Shown here: positions 9,508 to 15,005 of the stretch, one piece after another
Layout: every line of letters begins with the position of its first letter
Numbering within the stretch: position 1 is the stretch's first letter
Assembly: GCA_000151295.1 (NCBI GenBank)
Contig: GG745368.1
Span: forward strand, 476,942 to 491,946
Source: Allomyces macrogynus ATCC 38327
Taxonomy: Eukaryota > Blastocladiomycota > Blastocladiomycetes > Blastocladiales > Blastocladiaceae
Reading direction: 5' to 3'
DNA length: 15,005 bases
The notes under the pieces: model-generated
The model's database searches: none
Seen by the model: only the letters and a program-made list of their open reading frames with translations
Told to the model about the DNA's origin: nothing
Translations under genes and position numbers: made by a program

Positions 9508-10129
9508 ACTTGCTGCTGCTGCCGCTGCTGAGCAGAAGCGCCATTCTGCGCGGGTTGCGCCGAAGGCGCGGCAGCCAGGGTCGGGAGAGCGCGAGGCGGA
9601 GCCAAATCCGTGGCAGACAGAGGCACGTCCTGCTCCATGTCGTCGTCGTCGTCAGAATCCGCGTCGGCGTGCGCGGTGGTCGTGCCCACGTGCGCATCTT
9701 GGAATCCGGGCTCCTTGTACTAGAGCGACAACCAAGCGTCAGCAACTCGCGCACCGGCTGCGCAAAAACAGCGAAGAGAAAGTGCCACACGAGCAACGTA
9801 CGTGTCGACTCGTGCGAATTTCGTGCGGCTGTGTGTACTCGGCGTACCGCAGCAGAATCGAGTCGAGGTCGCCAGTCGACGAGAATTCAAAGAGCTGCAG
9901 GAAGGAAACGAGACGCGATCAGAGACGGCGCAAACCAGCGACCAAGCCAAGCGAAAGAAGAAGAGAGTACCTTGCCCGACGAAGAAAAGATGAGCATGCC
10001 GATTTGGCACCCGCACAGCTCGGCGAGCTCGTAGGCCTTTTTCATGATGCCCATGCGCCGCTTGATAAACGTCGCTTGGCGCGTCCGTTCGCCCGGGATG
10101 AGCTCAATTTTGATCTTGCGTCGACCCAT
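8025..10129 (-). CDS. MEF2-type MADS-box transcription factor, Gln/His/Pro-rich tail
   Basis: Nuclear DNA-binding transcription factor. Minus strand exons: 10129-9971 (53 codons), 9894-9802 (31 codons) and 9719-8025. Introns are 76 nt (9970-9895) and 82 nt (9801-9720), both phase 0; 648 aa in total. Residues 1-57 are a MADS box starting MGRRKIKIELIPGERTRQ, with the helix RRMGIMKKAYELAELCGCQI and strands GMLIFSSSGK-LFEFSS. Residues 58-87 form a MEF2-style extension (LDSILLRYAEYTQPHEIRT). This pattern points to the MEF2/Rlm1 (type II) class, whose members typically bind A/T-rich CTA(A/T)4TAG sites and often act downstream of MAP kinases; both are family knowledge. An acidic patch (ADADSDDDDDMEQD, about 100-113) follows, then an 11-Gln run, then about 200 residues rich in His, Pro, Tyr and Ala. 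No second folded domain is seen. The C-terminal 80 residues have weaker codon bias, so a missed final intron is possible. The start ATG has a good context (CAACCATGG). Confidence 0.9.
9478..9531 (-). repeat. CAG/CAA trinucleotide tract encoding polyglutamine
   Basis: On the + strand there are ten pure TGC units (9478-9507), then an interrupted TGC/CGC run to 9531. Read in the MADS-gene frame on the minus strand this is nine CAG, one CAA and one CAG, giving 11 consecutive Gln. Just N-terminal of it the run is Gln interrupted by Arg and Val. The pure CAG core suggests recent slippage. Confidence 0.95.
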
Positions 10130-10138
10130 GGTTGCGTG

Positions 10139-10331
10139 CTGCAGAAACCAACATGCACCGACGCAGAATCAGCGGGAATGGTTCGCACGAGAGCCAGCGC
10201 GGGGAGAACGAACGGGCTCCGGGCACCAGTCCGACCTGGAGCCCTCAGAACGCCAGACTGCCTTTGAGCACACCGAGGCGACCGTTCTTGCCACCCCACT
10301 GCATGGATATCGACAGGGAAAGGTAACGTAC
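10139..10331 (-). other. candidate leader intron of the MADS gene
   Basis: On the minus strand a GTACGT donor at 10331 and a TTTCTGCAG acceptor ending at 10139 bracket 193 nt. The acceptor lies only 9 bases before the start codon. GTACGT donors occur at several good introns in this window. The length exceeds the usual 65-85 nt, and no transcript evidence is available, so this is tentative. Confidence 0.25.
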
Positions 10332-11787
10332 GTGAGGTTCAAATGGGGTCGAAGAGTGCGGAAAGCGTGCGTCCAATCAGGGTTACTGCTCGATGTTGGT
10401 GCTGTCGACCAGCACACCGTGTTGAGCCGTATCGAGCCGGCCAGAGAGATGCAGGCGAGCGTTTCGAGAGTGGGTATTTATCGAGAAGCGAAGATCTACG
10501 CAGTCGATGCTGTGTAGTACTCGGGTCGTAGCTGAGCCGGGTCCAGGTCGTTGCTGACAGGGCAGGACGTTGCCGAGTTGTTGACGGGTCGCTGCTATCG
10601 TCGTTGTTGACGAAAGCAAGCGCGGCGCGGTCGGCGATGACCTTCGGAAACGTGAAATTGGTGGTCCAAGCGACGAGAAAGTGAGCAGCGTCTGGTCGGG
10701 TCGATTCCGCGGACGCGGACTCGAGTGGAGGACTTGAGCGTCGGTTGGCGAGAGTTGGAGAGAGCGGGTGCGCCCAAGCGCACACAAGGTCGGCAGTCAG
10801 GTCGTTGTCCAGCAGGTTGCGCGATGCCACCGAGGCGACGGGCAGCGTAGAGCGTGAGCAGCGACGAGAACAAGTCGCCCAGGCGCCAAGCAAGCATAAC
10901 AGTCCGAGAATATATTTACGCACTGGCGAGTCTTCTCAGTCTCCTCGGCTTTCGGATGTTTGCCACACTTCGCCAAATGCTGCCTGCTGCCTGCAGCCTG
11001 CTGGGCCGGCTGCCTGCCGCTGCTGTACCCACCTTTGCACACCAACCAGCAACGACACCTCTGAACGTCCCTCACACCCGGCTGGCTCCGTGGTTTCCGC
11101 AACATATGCGCCGCGCTCTTGCACACGGTGTGCCCTGATCTGCGCGCACGGCACCGCCAGCCGTGGTGAAGCACAACACATCACGCACCAGCTATCGATC
11201 TGAATCGTCCAACTGTGCTACTGCTCCCGTACGGTTCCGCGCTCCGCCGGTCGTCTCTCTCGGCCCGGGTCCGACGCGCACCCGCCGGCTTGCCGACCAG
11301 CAAGCATGGGCCCTCTTCGAACACTGTCGGCCAGGAAAAAATGGCTGGCTGGGCAGCTGAACGACATGTCAAGGCGTCCGCTACGCCATCACGGCGACGG
11401 CACCCTACGACCAGAGTGACCCTGCAACCACGCGCGCGAAGTGCGCGAAACACGCGCACCATAAATAATCTTGCTTCAGAGTGTCGTTGCCCGCGCGCGC
11501 TGTGCGCACTTCATCACGGCGAAAATCGTGCGCGACCAGCTCGGTGTTGCCGGTCATTTTTGCTTGCCTGTCGTTGCTCGTCGTTGCTGCACCACATCTC
11601 GTCGCCGTGCCACTCACGTGCGGCTGCAGCAGGCGCCTTGACTTTTTGCTGCTACTGTGATCAGCAAAGTGCAGTTCCTGCCAGTCACTCCATCGTTCGC
11701 CTGCCCCCATCCCACGACACAACCTTCACGCCTCGCTGCGCGACCCTCGGGCCTTGCTTGCACCTTGGCGTTTGGCCAGCGTCACCC

Positions 11788-11855
11788 GTGAGTGTGCGCG
11801 AGCCCGACCAACCCCCTCCAGCGCCTTCTCCGCGCTCATCGTCGCCGTCCTGCAG
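11788..11855 (+). other. candidate leader intron of the I-BAR gene
   Basis: A consensus GTGAGT donor at 11788 and a CCTGCAG acceptor ending at 11855 enclose 68 pyrimidine-rich nucleotides, the typical intron size here. It sits 125 bp before the I-BAR start codon and would lie in the 5' untranslated region. Confidence 0.35.
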
Positions 11856-11980
11856 CAAGCACGCGCATCCCAACCAGGCAACTCTCGCGCCGCTCTGCTG
11901 TGAGCAAGAACGACCATTTCCAGCTGCACGAAAAGCATCACTGTTCCCATTGCGACCACGACGAGGACGCCGTCCGCACC

Positions 11981-13762
11981 ATGGTCGTCGCCTGTGCCCG
12001 CCCGCCAGGAGCGGCAGCTGCTGCCGTCGCCGCGCCGCACGTCGTCGATGCATCGCATACCAGCACCTCGTCAGCCGCACACTCGGGCCGCCATGTCATT
12101 GCGACAATTGCCGTGGCCGAGCTGCGCGCGGCCAAGGACGCATACAAGGCCATTTTAAAAACGTCAGGCGCGCTCCGGCTGGCGCTGCGCGCGGTCGTCA
12201 AGCCGGCACGCACATTTTCTGAGGCCTTGCTCGAGTTTGATGCCGCGGTCCAGACGGCGGTCTGTGCTGATGGACAGCACAATTGTACGTCGACTGGTGG
12301 ACGTTCAATGATCTGTGCTGCGTATGATTGAGTGTTGATGGGAAACATGACCAACGTTTGTATGTAGTGACGGCCATTCGCCAGCTTGCCGAGCTTGAGC
12401 GCATCCTCGCCGACGGGCTCGAGTCGATCGTACGTCGTTGCTCTCACACCCACCCATGCTGTTGCCTCGCACTCTTCGCTCTTACCGCTGCCCTCAACCT
12501 TCTCCACCCGCTAGTCGACCATGATGGACGCCCAATTCGACGCGCCGCTGCGCGCCAATCTCGTCTCCCACAAGTCGAACCTCAAGCTCGCGGCCAACGA
12601 ATACAAGAAGGCGCACCGGCACCATGCGCAGCACCTGCAAAACCTCGAAAAGGCCAAGACGCGGGCGGCCAAGCTCGTGACACGCGACGTCGACGCGTAC
12701 CAGAGCACGTTGCGCGACCTGGCGCGCGCCGCCACGACGCTTGAGGTCGTGCGCAACGACCACTTTGACCGCGTTGTCGCCGAAGAGCGCAGGAACGCGC
12801 ACGCTGTCGCGGACGCGTGCGCGGCCGCGCTCGCGCTTGAGGACACGATGCTCTGGACGCCGGCCGTCGAGCACGTCACGTCGGCGCTGGTCGCGATTGC
12901 GGGACCGACTTCCCCTTCTGCTACTGCTGTTGGACTGGCGTCGGAACGCGTGCCGACGCCCCGGGCACCGCCTCTCGCTCCGGCAACGCCTCTACCGTTA
13001 CCCAGTTCCGTCCCCGCGCCCACGCTCCTTCCCATCCACCCATCCGCCGGCCACGACCCTGGCGTGAGATGCGCACTACACCACGACGACGACCACGACG
13101 AGGACAACGTCGTCATGTCGCACCACGCCACGTCCGAGCAGGACATGACGCTGTACCTCAGCACCCCACGCCCGAGCTCCGGCGCGACCTCGTCGGTCAC
13201 GCTCGCAGCCGCGCGCTCACCTGGCGTACTCTCGATCCCTCCCGCTGCTACCTCCACCACCGCCCCCTCGGCTGCGACCACGGCCGGCTCGTCGTTCCTG
13301 CACCGGTCGCTGACGACGCGCTCCGCATCCTACGCGGTCCCAGACCAACTGCACCCGATCGGCTCTGCGAACCCGCGCCGCAAATCATTCACGTCCCCCG
13401 CCGACTTTGCCGTCGCGACCGCCGTGCACTTACCTCCCGCTTATGCCGTTGATTTACCGCCATTACCGCCGATGCCCGCGGATATGGCCGCTGCCGCCGC
13501 AGCGGCCGCGATCACCGCGCGGTCCGCGGCCATGGCGCTCCACAGTGTCATGGCACCCGCGTGGGATGCCAGGGAAGGGTCCTGGACGCAGCGGCTCGCA
13601 CACCTGAATGCGTTGGTCGCGGCGTCGCCACCTGCCGAACCGAGGATCGTCGGCGCAGAAGCGTCGTTCCCGTCGCCGCCCGCGACGGTGCGCCGCGCGC
13701 TGCCCGTGGACCCGGTGCCGCCGCCGTCGGCGTCAGGGCACGGGCAGCCTACGTACCATTGA
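11981..13762 (+). CDS. BAR-superfamily (I-BAR/Ivy1-like) membrane-shaping protein
   Basis: Probable peripheral membrane protein that binds and curves phospholipid membranes as a helical dimer. Exons: 11981-12284, 12368-12429 and 12515-13762. Introns are 83 nt and 85 nt (both GTACGT donors, TAG acceptors) with matching phases; the sum is 538 codons (537 aa). The start ATG has a strong context (CACCATGG). After a short Ala-rich leader, residues about 45-252 form long charged helices with few prolines: VAELRAAKDAYKAI, ARTFSEALLEFDAAVQ, AIRQLAELERILADGLES, then NLVSHKSNLKLAANEYKKAH and LEKAKTRAAKLVTRDVDAYQ. The paired LxxxLExAxxxAAKL pattern is typical of BAR/I-BAR (IMD) and F-BAR coiled coils, and I favour the I-BAR type of yeast Ivy1. 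Residues 253-537 are disordered: Pro/Ala/Ser-rich with a His/Asp cluster near 315, proline-rich PPLPPMP, and a polyalanine run. No SH3 or PH domain is visible. The subclass is inference from helix pattern only. Confidence 0.75.
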
Positions 13763-14359
13763 CCACGTAGTTGAATGGGAGAATTTTGCGCATATTCTTT
13801 GCTGTTTTCTGTTCTCTAGTGATGATGTTTAGGGGGTGCGTTGTTTTGCGTTACACTTTTTTTGCTTGCTTCGCGCTCCCCATGTTTGAATCGCTGCTGA
13901 TCCAGTGTTGATCCCGTCGTGATCCTGTCGGACTGGGTAAAAGATGTTGGGAATAAACCGTCCATCGTGTTGCTATTTCCCTGTCCTCAGCCTGCATTTG
14001 TAGCCGGCGAAGATGCTTTCGCTGAGTCGTGTAGAATGACGATCACAATGGTCGAGTAGAAGGATACAGCACGACGACACTCGCGCCCTGTCAACCAAGG
14101 AGGCAGCACAAAAATTATTCACGAAGAAGCGTTGTTGCAAGAGATACAACAGCACGGCGGTAATCGCGCGCAATGGTGGTACGGCTTGGGGAAATGGACA
14201 GCAAATGGGCACAAGTTGGAACTGGCGACAAGCAAAAAACAATGAAAAAGAACCAACATCGGCCGTGTCGCACGGTCGATCCCGGAGGGGGGGCGGGGGT
14301 GGAGAATCAAAAACCAGACCGGAAACATCTATCGTCAAACGAAGAAACGGCAAGCAGCA
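13763..14359. other. convergent 3' flanks of the I-BAR and PH-domain genes
   Basis: The spacer between the I-BAR stop (13762, plus) and the PH gene stop (14360, minus). Composition turns T-rich right after 13780 (TTTTTTTGCTTGC near 13858), as in a 3' untranslated region. No open frame here has coding bias. Confidence 0.5.
13952..13957 (+). terminator. AATAAA, candidate poly(A) signal of the I-BAR gene
   Basis: Canonical AATAAA, 190 bases after the I-BAR stop codon, in an A/T-enriched stretch and in the sense orientation. It is the only such hexamer noticed downstream of a gene here. Confidence 0.4.
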
Positions 14360-15005
14360 TTAGACGGCTGCCGGCGCGGCCTCGGGCTTGGCCTCCTCGG
14401 ATGCTGGCTCGACAGCCTTGGGCGCGGCCTCCTCGACAGTGGCAGCGGCCGCAACGACGGCGGGCGCGTCCTCATGCGCGTCCTCGACGACAATCTCGGC
14501 CTCGACCGATGCGTCGATCTCCGGCACCTCCTTGTCGAGCAACTCGGCGTCGACGACCGTCAGCTCCACGGCGGGCGCGGGCTCCTGCGTGACTTCAATC
14601 TCGCGCGCAGCGGCAGAGGCAGCGGCAGCCTCCTCCGCGGCCTTGGCCTCCTCGGCGGCCTTCTTCTCGGCCTCGGCCTTTTCGCGCAACGGCGTGACGA
14701 CCGCCTGCATGGCCTCGATCCACTTTATCCGCTCGGCGGGCGAGCTCGCGACGAGTCGCAGCGGCTTGAGAGCCTTGCCATACGCCGGACCTGCCACCAT
14801 CACGTCAAACTCAAACTCGAGCCGCGTCTCGGCGGGCACGTTCACAGTCGAGTCGGCGACAAGCTGGTAGGTCTTGGTCACGGCGTCAGCCGAGTGGTGG
14901 CGCAGCGCAATCGTCGCCGACGACGCGTAGAGCGCAAAGTGGCGGCGCGAGACGGAACGCGTCACGCGACGCCGTCTTAAGCAGGTAGCCCGAGACGACA
15001 GGGGT
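14360..15005 (-). CDS. PH-domain protein, 3' part, Ala/Glu-rich tail
   Basis: Partial gene; its start lies beyond the right edge. From about 14960 leftwards the frame reads SRRHFALYASSATIALRH, KTYQLVADSTVNV, LEFEFDVMVAG, then LRLVASSPAERIKWIEAMQA. This is the layout of the later strands and C-terminal helix of a pleckstrin-homology domain, with the signature Trp in KWIEAM. PH domains typically bind phosphoinositides or partner proteins at membranes. The tail is a charged Ala/Glu-rich helix-forming segment (REKAEAEKKAAEEAKAAEEA) and then an acidic disordered region ending in a TAG-type stop at 14360. At the edge, bases 15005 to about 14955 read in a different frame as a typical first PH strand (VVSGYLLKTASRDAF), one base out of phase with the rest. 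The frame of the main body stays open to the edge as well. Whether a splice site, a true shift or an assembly error lies here cannot be seen. Confidence 0.75.
   Translation of the reverse strand, partial: PLSSRATCLRRRRVTRSVSRRHFALYASSATIALRHHSADAVTKTYQLVADSTVNVPAETRLEFEFDVMVAGPAYGKALKPLRLVASSPAERIKWIEAMQAVVTPLREKAEAEKKAAEEAKAAEEAAAASAAAREIEVTQEPAPAVELTVVDAELLDKEVPEIDASVEAEIVVEDAHEDAPAVVAAAATVEEAAPKAVEPASEEAKPEAAPAAV

Larger units (their letters stand above)
10130..11980. promoter_or_regulatory. 1.85-kb divergent spacer between the MADS and I-BAR genes
   Basis: The spacer separates two divergent starts (MADS at 10129 minus, I-BAR at 11981 plus) and should hold both promoters and leaders. A/T-rich islands stand out against GC-rich surroundings: AATATATTTA at about 10909-10918, TATTTAT near 10475 and ATAAATAAT at 11461-11469. 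A CTGCC/CTGCTG-rich low-complexity patch lies at about 10980-11027. Long open frames (minus 10923-10339, plus 11215-12222) have weak third-position bias and no recognisable domain, so I do not call them. Candidate leader introns on each side are annotated separately. Confidence 0.5.

Noticed and set aside
8891..10267. Long + strand open frame (458 aa) and two other + frames antisense to the MADS gene
   Set aside because: They are mirror frames of a GC-rich, repeat-rich coding exon on the minus strand. They cross the MADS box and both of its introns and show no domain.
10339..10923. Minus-strand 194-aa frame beginning with a signal-peptide-like leader
   Set aside because: Third-position bias is weak, no relatives are recognised, and it lies in the upstream region of the MADS gene. 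Open frames of this length are common by chance at this GC content.
11215..12222. 335-aa + strand frame upstream of the I-BAR gene
   Set aside because: Composition is random (Arg/Cys/His-rich) and it overlaps I-BAR exon 1 in another frame. The I-BAR frame is phase-consistent across two introns.

Overview
The window looks like nuclear DNA from a GC-rich fungus. Genes are closely packed on both strands and broken by many short introns, mostly 65-85 nt. Donors are GTACGT, GTGCGT or GTATCC and acceptors are YAG. Codon third positions are strongly G/C. One gene (SNU66/SART1) and one DNA-binding domain (a MEF2-type MADS box) are recognisable at once, and both fit an opisthokont. From memory, basidiomycete and ascomycete Rlm1/Smp1-type MADS proteins look different from this one, which reads closer to animal MEF2. 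This leans towards an early-diverging (e.g. zoosporic) fungal lineage, but I cannot fix the taxon.

Layout, left to right. (1) 2-1447 (+): the 3' end of a long Ser/Pro-rich protein of unknown function. (2) 1448-2312: a hexanucleotide microsatellite and a stretch where open frames on both strands compete. (3) 2313-3721 (-): a probable three-exon gene of unknown function with a weak 5' model. (4) 3898-4962 (-): a four-exon gene whose product resembles a PIN/NYN-type nuclease fold; its coding signal crosses a UGA by a +1 shift near the 3' end. (5) 5252-7824 (+): SNU66/SART1 with ten exons, divergent from gene 4 across a 289-bp spacer. (6) 8025-10129 (-): a three-exon MEF2-type MADS-box factor with a long Gln/His/Pro-rich tail, convergent with SNU66. 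(7) 10130-11980: a 1.85-kb divergent spacer without a convincing gene. (8) 11981-13762 (+): a three-exon BAR-superfamily (I-BAR-like) membrane-shaping protein with a disordered Pro/Ala/Ser tail. (9) 14360-15005 (-): the 3' part of a PH-domain protein with an Ala/Glu-rich tail.

The genes do not form a pathway or cluster. They cover splicing (SNU66), transcription (MADS) and membrane or phosphoinositide biology (I-BAR, PH). All exon models were built by eye from reading frame, splice motifs and phase agreement. SNU66, the MADS gene and the I-BAR gene each give an exact multiple of three and uninterrupted frames; the models for genes 3 and 4 are less certain. I found no mobile element, CRISPR array, tRNA or rRNA.
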